DNA from: Streptomyces violaceusniger Tu 4113
Lineage (GTDB): Bacteria > Actinomycetota > Actinomycetes > Streptomycetales > Streptomycetaceae
Direction: 5' to 3'
Assembly: GCF_000147815.2 (NCBI RefSeq)
Contig: NC_015957.1
Coordinates: 5,208,001 to 5,272,000, forward strand
Length of the DNA: 64,000 nucleotides
A program made the position numbers and the translations under genes. Each line of letters opens with the position of its first letter. Position 1 is the first letter of the stretch. Below the pieces are notes generated by a model. That model worked only from the letters and a program-made list of their open reading frames with translations. It made no database searches and was not told the DNA's origin. Shown here piece by piece: positions 17,869 to 26,678 of this stretch.

Positions 17869-17889
17869 GGTTACGCACAATAAGTAACC
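17869..17889. promoter_or_regulatory. Probable HxlR operator
   Basis: Perfect inverted repeat GGTTAC-N9-GTAACC in the 77-base gap between the HxlR gene and the divergent operon, directly upstream of the AAGGAGG of the small ORF. Placement and symmetry suit autoregulation and control of the FrnE-like gene. Confidence 0.55.
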
Positions 17890-17902
17890 CAAGGAGGATC
17901 CC

Positions 17903-18055
17903 GTGAACACCTCACTGGATGAAGCCCCCGGACCCGGGGCGCAGCCCGGTCCCGCGCCGACCGACGAGGAACCCGCACCCGTCCCCGTCCCCGCCCTGGC
18001 CGTCGTCGGCGCCGGCGACGCTCCCGTCCGCCCGGACGGGGTGTGCCCGCTGTGA
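17903..18055 (+). CDS. Small ORF coupled to the DsbA/FrnE gene (50 aa)
   Basis: GTG 17903 has a perfect AAGGAGG 5 bases upstream, the best ribosome-binding site in this region. The product is acidic and Pro-rich, becomes Ala/Val-rich (ALAVVGAGDA) and ends DGVCPL with a single Cys near the C-terminus. Its TGA (18053-18055) overlaps the GTG of the FrnE-like gene, so translation is coupled. Family not recognised. It may be a leader peptide or a redox partner of the thioredoxin-fold protein. Confidence 0.55.
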   Translation: MNTSLDEAPGPGAQPGPAPTDEEPAPVPVPALAVVGAGDAPVRPDGVCPL

Positions 18056-18720
18056 ACGGGCAGCAGCGACTGCGGATCGAGGTGTGGTCGGACGTCGTGT
18101 GCCCGTGGTGCTACATCGGCAAGCGCCGGCTGGACAAGGCACTCGACCAGTTCGGACACGCAGACGAAGTCGAGGTGGTGTGGCGCAGCTTCCAGCTCGA
18201 CCCCGCTCACCGTGAAGGCGCGCGGGAGGCCGTGTACGACGCCCTTGCCCGGAAGACGGGCGGCTCACCGGCCCAGGTCCGTGCGATGACCGGACAGCTC
18301 GCGCAGCTGGGGGCCGCAGAGGGACTCGCCTACGACTTCGACCGGGCCGTCCTCGTCAACACCTTCGATGCCCACCGCCTCAATCAGCTGGGCCGTGCCC
18401 ACGGCCTCGGCACCCAGACGCACGAGCGGCTGATGCGCGCCCACCTGACCGAGGGCGAGATCCTCGACGACACCGAGACCCTCGTCCGGCTCGGGAACGA
18501 CGTCGGGATCCCGGCCGAGGAGACACGCACGGTTCTCGCCGGCGACGCCTACGCGGCCGACGTTTTGCAGGACACCCGCCAGGCTCAGGCGCTCGGCGCC
18601 GGCGGAGTGCCGTTCTTCGCCCTGAACCGCACATACGGCCTCTCCGGCGCGCAGCCGGTCGACACCTTCCTGTCCGCGCTGCACAAGGCCGCTGCCACAC
18701 CCGGCACGGCAACTCGCTGA
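18052..18720 (+). CDS. DsbA-family oxidoreductase, FrnE-like
   Basis: 222 aa from GTG 18052, chosen because it overlaps the stop of the small upstream ORF; a GTG at 18043 is also in frame. Thioredoxin-fold start IEVWSDVVCPWCYIGKRRL with active-site CPWC (C17, C20), the FrnE landmarks FQLDP and ANTFDAHRL-like VNTFDAHRLNQLGRAHG, and the cis-Pro region GVPFFALNRTYGLSGAQP. No signal peptide, so it is cytoplasmic. It probably acts in disulfide/redox chemistry or in quinone tailoring. Likely under the HxlR regulator. Confidence 0.88.
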   Translation: MNGQQRLRIEVWSDVVCPWCYIGKRRLDKALDQFGHADEVEVVWRSFQLDPAHREGAREAVYDALARKTGGSPAQVRAMTGQLAQLGAAEGLAYDFDRAVLVNTFDAHRLNQLGRAHGLGTQTHERLMRAHLTEGEILDDTETLVRLGNDVGIPAEETRTVLAGDAYAADVLQDTRQAQALGAGGVPFFALNRTYGLSGAQPVDTFLSALHKAAATPGTATR

Positions 18721-18983
18721 GCGTCCACCTGCCGCAGCGGGCAGGCCCCCGGCGCCGCCGGGGCGCCCCCGCACGCGTTCACCACCTCCGGCACCCCGTC
18801 ACCGGCCGCTTCCCGGCCGGGAAGCCGGCACCCCGCCCGATTTCCTGAGGCAGTCCCCCGCGGGTCCGCACCGTCCGCGAGCCCGAGAGCCGCACGGTCT
18901 GCATGAACGTCGCACCGGGTGCCAACGCGCCTGCCCGTCCATCCGTCCTGACACCCACCGAAACCGAAAGAGACCACACAGAT

Positions 18984-19625
18984 ATGTCGTATCTGCTCCA
19001 CATCGATTCCTCGGCCACTCCCGGCGACGGATCCGTCTCCCGCAAGGTCGCCCGGTCCTTCCGTGCCTCCTTTACCGGCCCCGTCATCCACCGCGACCTC
19101 GGCCTGGCACCGGTCCCCCACCTCACCGCCGAGAGCATCACCGCCCGCAGCACCGACCCCGCCCACCACACCCCGGAGCAGGCCAAGGCACAGGCCCTCC
19201 AGGACGAACTCATCGAGGAGTTCCTCGGCGCGAGCGCCTACCTCTTCACCGTCCCCCTGTACAACCTCACGATGCCCTCCGTGTTCAAAGCATGGCTGGA
19301 CCAGATCATCATCTTCGGCCGAACCCTGACCACCGGAACCACTCCACCCACCGCCGGCCGCTCCGCCACCGTCATCACCGCCCGCGGCGGCAGCTTCGGA
19401 CCCGGCACCCCCAACCACGGCATGGACCACCTCATACCCACCCTCGAAACCATCCTCAACCGCATGCTCGGCCTGCACCTGCACATCATCCAGCCCGAAC
19501 TCACCCACGCCCCCCACGTCCCCGCAATGGCCCACCTCATCCCCCTCCACGAAACGGCCCTGGCCACCGCACACGAACAAGCCGCCCAGCAAGGCAAACT
19601 CCTCACCAAACACTTCGCCGCCTGA
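18984..19625 (+). CDS. azoR: FMN-dependent NADH-azoreductase
   Basis: 213 aa from ATG 18984. The flavodoxin-like fold starts MSYLLHIDSSATPGDGSVSR (FMN phosphate loop), then the AzoR signature PLYNLTMPSVFKAWLDQI and TARGGSFGPGTP (isoalloxazine contact). It would reduce azo compounds and quinones with NADH. It follows FrnE by 263 bases in the same direction, so it may have its own promoter. HxlR, FrnE and azoreductase together look like a quinone or electrophile stress group (inference). Confidence 0.88.
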   Translation: MSYLLHIDSSATPGDGSVSRKVARSFRASFTGPVIHRDLGLAPVPHLTAESITARSTDPAHHTPEQAKAQALQDELIEEFLGASAYLFTVPLYNLTMPSVFKAWLDQIIIFGRTLTTGTTPPTAGRSATVITARGGSFGPGTPNHGMDHLIPTLETILNRMLGLHLHIIQPELTHAPHVPAMAHLIPLHETALATAHEQAAQQGKLLTKHFAA

Positions 19626-19982
19626 AGCACACCCACCCACACGAGAACAGCGGCAGACCACCACCCCCGCCCCAGCGCAGACCCACCCCGGCGCCACCGT
19701 GCCGACCGCCGCGATCAGCCTCGGCGCGCACCACCACAGCTCGGTGCCACACGCCGGGGCGCCGGGGACAACAACCAAGCGGGCGACCGGAATCGTGTCG
19801 CAGGGACTGGCGGCGGTGGGCGCCCCACGACTGTCGGACACCCCTGCCAGCCGTGGCCGCGGTGCTTTACGGCGGGCTGCCGGCGAGGCCGGTGCGGCTT
19901 GCCGCCGTCCTGCTCGCCGGGCTCACCGCCACCGCCATGAGTCGTCTACCGCTCCTGCACCCCGGCCCCGGCGGCAGCGAGC
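19626..19982. other. Intergenic, possible gene end
   Basis: 357 bases without a supported gene. A hydrophobic stretch read rightward near 19850-19940 (AVLYGGLPARPVRLAAVLL) could be a remnant cut off by the IS256 inserted at 19983. Confidence 0.35.
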
Positions 19983-21370
19983 GTGTCTGAAAGATCGTGT
20001 AAGTCCGTGATGTGGCAGGCTGGCCGTGGCTCTGACCTGGGCCTTTGACCAGCCGGGACGGACGGACATGAACGACAACGAGATCCTGGCCGTCGGACCG
20101 GTCGAGGACGAGCTCGTGGATGAGGTCGTCGAGCGGTTGATGGACCGCGCCGACGCCTCGGGTGCTGCCCTGCTGGGTGAAGGCGGGCTGCTGACCGAGG
20201 TGACCCGGGCCGTGCTGGAGCGGGCCCTGGACGCGGAGATGACCGACCACCTCGGATACGAGAAACACGATCCCGCGGGCCACGGCTCGGGCAACAGCCG
20301 CAACGGCACATCGCGCAAGACGGTGCTGACCGATGCGGGGGCGGTCACACTGGCCGTTCCGAGGGACCGTGACGGGTCGTTCGAACCGCAGTTGGTGCCC
20401 AAGCACGCCAGGCGGCTCGCGGGCTTCAACGAGCAGGTCCTGTCGCTGTACGCACGCGGCATGTCGGTGCGCGACATCCGCTCGCACCTGGCCGGCATGT
20501 ACGGCGTCGAGGTCTCACCGGACTTGATCAGCAAGGTCACCGACGCTGTCACCGATGAGCTCGACGCATGGCGGAACAGACCGCTGGACGCGGTCTGGCC
20601 GATCATCTACATCGACGCGCTGTGGGTGAAGATCCGCTCCGGATCCGTGGCCTCCCGGCCGGTCTACCTGGCCGTCGGGGTGGACATGGACGGCTGCAAG
20701 GACGTGCTCGGCCTGTGGGCCGGCGACGAGGGCGAAGGCGCCACGACCTGGATGACCGTGCTGTCCGAGCTCCGTAACCGCGGGGTCGAGGACGTGTGCA
20801 TCGTCGCCTGCGACGGGCTGAAGGGCCTGCCCGACGCGGTCACTGCGACCTGGCCCAAAGCCACCGTTCAGACATGCGTGATCCACTTGATCCGTGCCTC
20901 GCTGAGATTCGCCTCCAAACAGCACCACGCAAAGCTGGTCACGGAGTTGAAGGCCATTTACACCGCCCCGACCGAGCAGGCCGCCGAGCAGGCCCTCGCC
21001 GACTTCACCGCAGGCGAGCTGGGCCAGCGCTATCCCGCGATCGTGCGAACCTGGCAGGCCGCGTGGAGCGAATTCACCCCCTACCTCGCCTTCCCGCCGG
21101 AGATAAGGAAGGTCGTCTACTCGACGAACCTGATCGAGTCGATCAACGCACGGCTGCGGAAAGCCACCCGCAACCGCGGACACTTCCCCTCCTAGCAGGC
21201 CGCGTTGAAGGTGCTCTACCTCGCCATCCGTGAGCAGGTCACCCCCAGAGCGCGCGATGTCAACCACGTCGCGGCACACTGGAAGAAGGCACTGAACCAG
21301 TTCTCACTCTTCTTCGAGGACCGGCTCAACCCCAAGTGAAAATCGAGGACTTACACAAAGTTCCGTACAC
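19983..21370 (+). mobile_element. IS256-family insertion sequence (1388 bp)
   Basis: Terminal inverted repeats match at 18 of 24 positions (19983-20006 and 21347-21370), sharing GTGT at the tip and GTGTAAGTCC inside. It encodes one transposase, inactivated by a stop codon. Its right end lies 34 bases from the end of the alginate lyase gene. Confidence 0.85.
20068..21339 (+). pseudogene. IS256-family transposase with premature TAG
   Basis: From ATG 20068. IS256 (Mutator) hallmarks are present: the zinc-less HTH region (TDHLGYEKHD), DGSFEPQLVPKHARR, the catalytic Asp blocks YIDALWVKIR and IVACDGLKGLP, and the C-terminal Glu region STNLIESINARLRKATRNRG. At 21193-21195 a TAG interrupts HFPS-QAALKVLY where the family has Glu (a GAG to TAG change). 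The remaining 48 codons to TGA 21339 are intact. A single substitution has killed the element. Confidence 0.85.
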
Positions 21371-21403
21371 GCCCGCGGCAGCGGGGGCCGGGGTGCCGCT
21401 CGG

Positions 21404-22594
21404 TCAGGACGGATTGTCCGCGTGGGTGAGGGTCGTCCAGGCGTTGAAGTAGTTGTCCGTGCCGGACGGGCGGTGGGCCTCGGTGTACTTCTGGGTGTTG
21501 GACATGCTGATGCCGAGGCGATTGTGGAGGGCGTTGAAGCCGACCTCAGTGACCTGGTCCAGACCCTTCTTGACGGTGCCGCCGCACAGCCAGGAGGGCA
21601 CGGTGGTGCCGTTCTCGTAGGCGGTGTGGAAGCCCAGTGCGTAGCGCAGCCGGTCCTGGATCTTCGGGTAGAGGTCCTGGCCCTGGATGCGGCTGGTCTC
21701 CGCGATGTCCGCGATGGAGGCGATGCCCCAGCCGGTGTGCCCGAAGTCGCGGCAGGTCTCCTGGGCGAGGCCGTCGGCGAAGGTGCTCTGGCCCTGCCAG
21801 TACTTGATGATCTCGGCCTCGGTGTCGATGCTGCTGTCCGCGGGCGGCTTGGGCAGGTCGCCGTCGCCGGTCAGGTATACGTACGCCGGGACGCGGTCGA
21901 GGTAGGTGCTGACCGCCTTGTCGTAGGCGGAGCGGTCATCGAGAAAGACCGCGATGCCGATGGCCGCCTCGGTCATCACCAGCTCCCAGTTGCCGTTCTT
22001 GGTGGCGGCGCCGTTGATCACCTCGGGGAGGTACACGTTCCGCAGCATGGTGGCGAAGCGTCCGGCGCCCGGCCAGCCGCCGTCGTAGGTGTACTTGATG
22101 ATCTCGGCGGCGCGCGGCCAGGTGGCGCCGGACCAGCCGGACTGCAGCGGGGCGTTGCTGTTGGTGTGATCAGTGATCGTGGAGGACCAGGCGTCCATGA
22201 TCTCGATCGACTTCTTGGCGTACTTGCTGTCCCGGGTGAAGTACCAGGCGAGCGCGTCGGTGTAGGCCGCGATGGCGTCCTGGCGCTCCTCGGTGCACCC
22301 GTGGTTGGGGTTGGACGACGAGCCGCACTCCACGACGGCGCGTGGTCGGGGGGTGCGCGACAGCGAGGCGTAGGAACTGCCCATCATGTCGTCGTAGGCG
22401 GCCTTCCAGGGCTGCTGGTCGGCCTGCACCTTCGAACGGGCGTAGTCGAGTTGGGCCCGGCTCACCAGCACCCCGGGGTGGGTGAAGGCGGCCGGCGCGG
22501 CCGTGGCCCGCGGGGCCGGTCCGCTGAGCTGAAGGCTCAGCAGACCGGCCAGCAGGGCGAGAACACTGAGTAACGCGGTTCTGGTTCGTGCCAT
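21404..22594 (-). CDS. Secreted alginate lyase-like polysaccharide lyase
   Basis: 396 aa. ATG 22594 has GGAAGAGG 7 bases upstream. The signal peptide (TALLSVLALLAGLLSLQLSG, cleavage near ATA/AP around residue 30) is followed by an alpha/alpha-barrel alginate-lyase domain: HPGVLVSRAQLDYA, DALAWYFTRDSKYAKKSIEI, GNWELVMTEAAIGIAVFLDD, AQETCRDFGHTGWGI. Length and motifs fit PL5-like lyases of Streptomyces. It would cleave uronate-containing polysaccharide outside the cell. The gene is alone between an IS256 and a decayed region. Confidence 0.85.
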   Translation of the reverse strand: MARTRTALLSVLALLAGLLSLQLSGPAPRATAAPAAFTHPGVLVSRAQLDYARSKVQADQQPWKAAYDDMMGSSYASLSRTPRPRAVVECGSSSNPNHGCTEERQDAIAAYTDALAWYFTRDSKYAKKSIEIMDAWSSTITDHTNSNAPLQSGWSGATWPRAAEIIKYTYDGGWPGAGRFATMLRNVYLPEVINGAATKNGNWELVMTEAAIGIAVFLDDRSAYDKAVSTYLDRVPAYVYLTGDGDLPKPPADSSIDTEAEIIKYWQGQSTFADGLAQETCRDFGHTGWGIASIADIAETSRIQGQDLYPKIQDRLRYALGFHTAYENGTTVPSWLCGGTVKKGLDQVTEVGFNALHNRLGISMSNTQKYTEAHRPSGTDNYFNAWTTLTHADNPS

Positions 22595-22839
22595 CCGATG
22601 ACCTCTTCCGTTCATGTATAAGAACATAGTTCCCACATACGGACAGGATGGCCTGGACCATAAGGACCGCCCGTGAACATGTCAATGCCTGTGTGCGATG
22701 GCCGGGAAGTCCTCTCGAGCCCAGCCGAGCACTCCTGGTCCTGCTCCCGCGCGGTGCCGACCTCCGCGGGGCCGCCCAGCCCGCCGACCTCAACGTCGCC
22801 CTCGATCACGGTGAGGCGGACGCCGGATGCAGCCAACCG

Positions 22840-23130
22840 GCAAGTCGGCCGCCAGGTCGAGAACCCCGAGACGCCGCGCGAGAAGATCACGGCGATCCGC
22901 TCACCGGCCCGGGACGAGGAGATCGCCGCAGCGGTGACCACCGACTTCCTGCAGCGTCCGCAGATCGCGGCCAAAAGTGCCCTTGGAGGACAAGGTCCGG
23001 GTGGTAGAGGAGTTCACCACGACAAGTCGGGGGCAACCACCACGGCCAGGCCTGTTGCGGCGGCCGGACGTCGCCTTCAAGGCCACGACCGACCTGATGG
23101 CTCGCCCTCTCATCCGGAGAGAACACGACC
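22840..23130 (+). pseudogene. DUF6192/RacO-like protein fragment
   Basis: Two repeats typical of this Streptomyces family are readable in two frames: PREKITAIRSPARDEEIAAAVTTDFLQRP, then VPLEDKVRVVEEFTT and LLRRPDVAFKATTDLMARPL. Start and end are missing and at least two frame changes are needed. Proteins of this family occur on conjugative actinomycete elements, so this is weak evidence of former plasmid DNA. Confidence 0.45.
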
Positions 23131-23237
23131 TCCTGGCGAGACCCGACACCAGCACATCAAAGTCGCCTCGGCGCAGGCGGGGCGTGCGATCAAGTCCATC
23201 GCCAAGACAGATCGAGGATCGAGCCGCGCTCTCTACC

Positions 23238-23293
23238 AGGACCAGCTCAACACCAAGTGAAAGCCGGGGACTGACACAAAGTGCCGTACACGC
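23238..23293 (+). mobile_element. Orphan IS256 right-end remnant
   Basis: Repeats with few changes the last codons and right terminus of the IS256 copy at 21320-21372: GACCAGCTCAACACCAAGTG (end of the transposase, DQLNTK stop) and the terminal GGACTGACACAAAG...CCGTACAC at 23268-23291. No left end or transposase body is left. Confidence 0.65.
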
Positions 23294-23418
23294 CCCGACC
23301 GTCCACTCGTTCCCTGGCTGAAGTCCTCGCCGTGCCAGTTGACGCCTAACTGATCGTTTCAGAATGAGTCGAGCTGCGGGTCTTGCGTTCGACGAGGTTG
23401 GTCGGCAGGGTGTTCGGG

Positions 23419-24234
23419 GTGCGTGCTGATCTTGTTCCTGACGAGCTGTGAGAGCGGGTGGCCCCGCTGCTGCCGCCCGCCCCCGAACGGCGCCACCGCC
23501 ACCCGGGGCGGCTGCGGATTCCCGACCGAGCGGCGCTCGCCGGCGTCATGTACGTGCTGCGGACCGGTGTCGCGTGGCGCGATGTCCCCTCGGAGACCGT
23601 GGGCTGTTCCGGTGTGACCGCCTGGCGCCGCCTGCGGGACTGGACCGAGGCCGGTCTCTGCCCTCGCCTGCACGCCGCCTTGTTGACCGAGCTTCGTCGC
23701 GCCGGCCTGCTGGACCTGGACGACTGCTCCGTGGACGGGTCGCACGTCCGGGCTCTCAAAGGGGGGATCACGTCGGTCCCTCGCCCGTCGATCGGGCCCG
23801 TCCTGGCTCGAAGCACCACCTGATCGTCGACCGTCACGGAACCCCGCTCGCCGTCACGCTGACCGGCGGGAACCGGCACGACGTCACCCAGCTCCTGCCC
23901 TTGCTCGACGCCGTCCCGTCAATTCGCGGCCAGCGGGGACGCCCTCGTCGCAGGTCCCGGCGCCTGTACGCGGACCGGGGCTACGACTTCGACAAGTACC
24001 GCCGCCTGCTGTGGAAACGCGGCATCAAACCGCTGATCGCCCGACGCGGCGTCGCCCACGGCTCCGGACTGGGCAAGGTGCGCTGGGTGGTCGAGCGCGC
24101 CTTCGCCTGGCTGCACCAGTTCAAACGGCTCCGCACCCGCTACGAACGACGCGCCGATCTCCACCAGGGCCTGCTCGAACTGGCCTGCAGCCTGATATGT
24201 CTGCGCCGGCTCCAACGAACGGCCAATCGCTCGG
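23419..24234 (+). pseudogene. IS5-family transposase of the outer element, broken
   Basis: From GTG 23419 the reading VRADLVPDEL meets TGA (23449-23451) where the family has Trp (TGG to TGA). It continues APLLPPAPERRHRHPGR and GVAWRDVPSETVG to the first Asp block DLDDCSVDGSHVRALKGG, where a run of six G (about 23761-23766) requires a -1 shift to read on as KHHLIVDRHGTPL, RLYADRGYDFDKYR and VVERAFAWLHQFKRLRTRYE. IS5-group elements can use programmed -1 frameshifting, so the second break may be natural; the stop is not. Confidence 0.75.
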
Positions 24235-24494
24235 TCAGTAGCGGAGGCGAGCTTCAGCCCCATAGATACGCACCATGCAGTCCTTGAAGAGCTGCAACGG
24301 AGTCTGCTGGCCGTCAACCGGAGCCAGCGTGAGCCCCAAATCCTGCAACGGCTTGGCCAGGGCGACGAACCTGAGCCCATCCGGGTCCGGGCCCCTGTAG
24401 GCCGCCAATGCCTCGAACAACGGCCTCACGCTGTCCCAGCCAGGTCCCGGGGTGAAGCGCGCCAGGAAGGGCTGATCACAGCCGTACTCACTGA
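24235..24494 (-). pseudogene. C-terminal part of a 101-aa ORF split by the composite transposon
   Basis: Continues in frame from the piece at 28546-28598: codon SEYGCDQPFLARFTPGPGW, then RPLFEALAAYRGPDPDG, ALAKPLQDLGLTLAP and VRIYGAEARLRY, stop at 24235. Joined through one copy of TCACTGA the two parts make one uninterrupted 101-aa protein. It resembles small Streptomyces hypothetical proteins starting TRWQLLQGD; function unknown. Confidence 0.6.
24488..24494. repeat. Left 7-bp direct repeat of the composite transposon
   Basis: TCACTGA, repeated at 28546-28552 immediately outside the other outer IS end. Part of it may be IS terminus rather than target duplication. Confidence 0.6.
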
Positions 24495-25362
24495 GCGTTT
24501 TCAGCGTTGCCTCTCCAGGGTGAGGACCGCCTTGGCGATTGACGTCATTCGCTTCGAGCTGCGTCGCGATCTTCGGAAGATCCGCCAGGACTTGAGGCGT
24601 GCCGTGCCGCGTTCACGGGTGCTCGGGAGGTGGCCAGTGCCCGGTTGAGCGTCCGTTCTGTCGGGGTCAGCTGCCCGCCGGGTGGGCGTCTGCGTCCGGT
24701 GGTGACCCAGGGGCCAGCACCCGTGTAGGCGCGGTCGGCCAGGACGGGGACGCCCTGGCGCTCGCAGATCCGGATGATCCGGTGGGTGCGGGCGGCGGTC
24801 AGGTCGTGACACCGGCCTGGCAGGGCCGGTGGGATCCACAGGATCTGGCCGGCCGGGTCGGTCATGACCTGCACGTTCACGCCGTGACGGCGGTGCTTGT
24901 GGGAGTAGTCGGCCCGGCCGTCGCCAACCCGGTCGCACTCGGCCAGCATCCCGTCGAGCAGGACGTACTCCGGGTCGGTCTTCCGCAGGACCCTCAGCAG
25001 GCCCGGTGCCCGGGAGGCCAGGAGGTCGACGACCGCGGTGGTGTAGGCGTGGGCGGTGCCGACCGGTATACCGAAGCCAGCGGCGATCTGGGCCAGCGTG
25101 TCGTGCTTGCGCAGGTACACCAGAGCGACGAGCGCACGTTGATGCGGCGCGAGTTTGCGGCGGCGGTCACCCTCGCGGGTGACGATGAGCATGGTGACCC
25201 ACTTGACCAGCCCATGGGGCAGGTCCAGTGCGGCAGGATAGGGAACCAACGAGGCACTTGCGCTGACGAGTTGAGACTTCGAACATCTCCCTCAACAGCA
25301 CGGGTGCCTCGTGCGTTGCGGCCTCACCACCGTCACGCCATCCGTGGCCCCTCTGCAAACGC
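24495..25362 (-). mobile_element. IS copy 1 (868 bp, IS5-like), left arm of composite transposon
   Basis: Near-identical, in inverted orientation, to 27678-28545 and of the same length. Ends match imperfectly: GCGTTTTCAG (outer) and, inverted, GCGTTTGCAG (inner). It carries one transposase gene on the minus strand. Confidence 0.8.
24501..25249 (-). pseudogene. IS5-like (DDE_Tnp_4) transposase, copy 1
   Basis: TTG start at 25249 ([14 protein letters not shown]). HTH_Tnp_4 part ([31 protein letters not shown]), then the DDE_Tnp_4 core: [53 protein letters not shown]. At about 24609-24616 the frame ends early ([10 protein letters not shown]). One extra G would join it to the conserved end [15 protein letters not shown] and stop at 24501. 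Copy 2 has the same lesion. One residue differs between the copies (QRALVALV here, QRTLVALV there). Confidence 0.75.
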
Positions 25363-25365
25363 ACA

Positions 25366-25551
25366 GTGACCGGCGCCCCGGGCAGGCTCACGGAACAACA
25401 GCTACTGGCCCGTTGGAACGAGGGCCCCTGGTTGGAGACGGGATGCCGCCTCGCCCATTCCGAGGCCGACAGGGTCGCCATCTTCACTATGCCGGCCGAC
25501 CCCGACAGCGAAACAGCGCCCGCTTCCATGCCCTCCCTACGGAAGTCGTAG
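25366..25551 (+). CDS. Partial ORF abutting IS copy 1
   Basis: Starting 4 bases inside the cargo, GTG 25366 opens a 61-codon frame with good codon bias (RLTEQQLLARWNEGPWLETG, EADRVAIFTMPADPDSE) ending at TAG 25551. It has no ribosome-binding site of its own because the IS begins right there, so it is probably the 3' end of a truncated gene. Family not recognised. Confidence 0.35.
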   Translation: MTGAPGRLTEQQLLARWNEGPWLETGCRLAHSEADRVAIFTMPADPDSETAPASMPSLRKS

Positions 25552-25575
25552 AGGGGCGGTGCCCGGAGTGCGTCG

Positions 25576-26457
25576 TCAGGCGAGGATGGGCAGCTGCGAT
25601 CCAGTGCCGGTCAGCTGGGCGGTGAGGGTCCACAGCTCCATGGCCGTCCTGGGGTCGAGGCCGGCGGTGGCAGGCTTGCGGATCTTGGGGTAGCCCTTGA
25701 CGCTGCCGGGCCCGTTCGGGCCTACGTAGGAGTTGCCGGGGATGTCCTGGGTTGCGGCGAAAAGCGATGGCAGGGCACCGTGCTCGGCATCGTTGAGCAG
25801 GAACCTCAGAGAGCCGAACATCACTCTGCCAGAGAAGGTGTGACTGACCAGGTTCGTGGAGGCGATCCCGGGGTGCGCGACGATCGACTTGACCGTACTG
25901 CCGGACACGGTGAGGCGCCGCTGCAGTTCGGTGGAGAACAGGACGATGTTCAGCTTCGAGTCGTAGTAGGCGTTCAGGCTCTTGTAGGGCCGGCTCCGTC
26001 CGGTCAGGTCCTCCAGGTGAGGCTTGCCCAGCCGGTGCAGTTGTGAGGACACGGAGACGACCCGGCCCCTGAGGTGGGGCAGGAGCAGGTTGGTCAACGC
26101 GAACGGCCCGAAGTAGTTGGTCGCCATCTGCGCATCGAACCCGTCGGCCGTGCGTGTCAGCGGTACGTTCATGATTCCCGCGTTGTTGATCAGGACGTCG
26201 ATCGGGCCCGTCCACTCGTTCGCGAATCGCCGAACGGAGGCGAGGTCAGACACGTCCAATTCGCGGACTTCGGTGCGTCCCGGGATCTTGGCGGCGGCCT
26301 CCTGGCCCTTGCACACTGTTCGGACGGCGAGGACGACGTCCGCCCCCACTCGGGCGAGTTCTCGCGCGGTGATCAGGCCGATACCGCCCGACGCCCCTGT
26401 GATCACCACGGTGCGTCCCGACATGTCGGGCAGATCAGCTGCGGTCCATTTCGTCAT
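25576..26457 (-). CDS. SDR-family NAD(P)-dependent oxidoreductase (composite transposon cargo)
   Basis: 293 aa from ATG 26457 (GGGAAG upstream; an ATG at 26469 is possible). Rossmann motif TGASGGIG, NNAG, the catalytic Ser in VVSVSSQLHRLG and YxxxK in NAYYDSKLN. The sequence is of the retinol-dehydrogenase/protochlorophyllide-reductase-like branch (HPGIASTNLV). Substrate unknown. It is divergent from an XRE/MmyB-like regulator 221 bases away, a common regulator-target pair in Streptomyces, and both are enclosed by the two IS copies. Confidence 0.87.
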   Translation of the reverse strand: MTKWTAADLPDMSGRTVVITGASGGIGLITARELARVGADVVLAVRTVCKGQEAAAKIPGRTEVRELDVSDLASVRRFANEWTGPIDVLINNAGIMNVPLTRTADGFDAQMATNYFGPFALTNLLLPHLRGRVVSVSSQLHRLGKPHLEDLTGRSRPYKSLNAYYDSKLNIVLFSTELQRRLTVSGSTVKSIVAHPGIASTNLVSHTFSGRVMFGSLRFLLNDAEHGALPSLFAATQDIPGNSYVGPNGPGSVKGYPKIRKPATAGLDPRTAMELWTLTAQLTGTGSQLPILA

Positions 26458-26678
26458 GGTGCTTCCCATCTTTCCGGCGCAGGCCAGTCCACTGGGCCGC
26501 GCTCGCCTTCTACGGCCTCTGGGCCGTCGGCACTCAGTCGACGCGGCTCGGCGGCGCGGAACAAGGGCCCGCTTATCCACTGATCGGCAGGCCGTGGATA
26601 CCCCTCGACTCCCACCGCGATACTGGTCATGGAGACAGTGGAGACAGCAGCACCTCAGCGCAGCGGGAAAGAGAGATC
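26458..26678. promoter_or_regulatory. Divergent promoter region of the SDR/XRE pair
   Basis: 221 bases. A short tandem repeat GGAGACAGT/GGAGACAGC lies at 26631-26648, about 30 bases before the regulator start, and may be an operator. No textbook -35/-10 pair is obvious. Confidence 0.4.
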
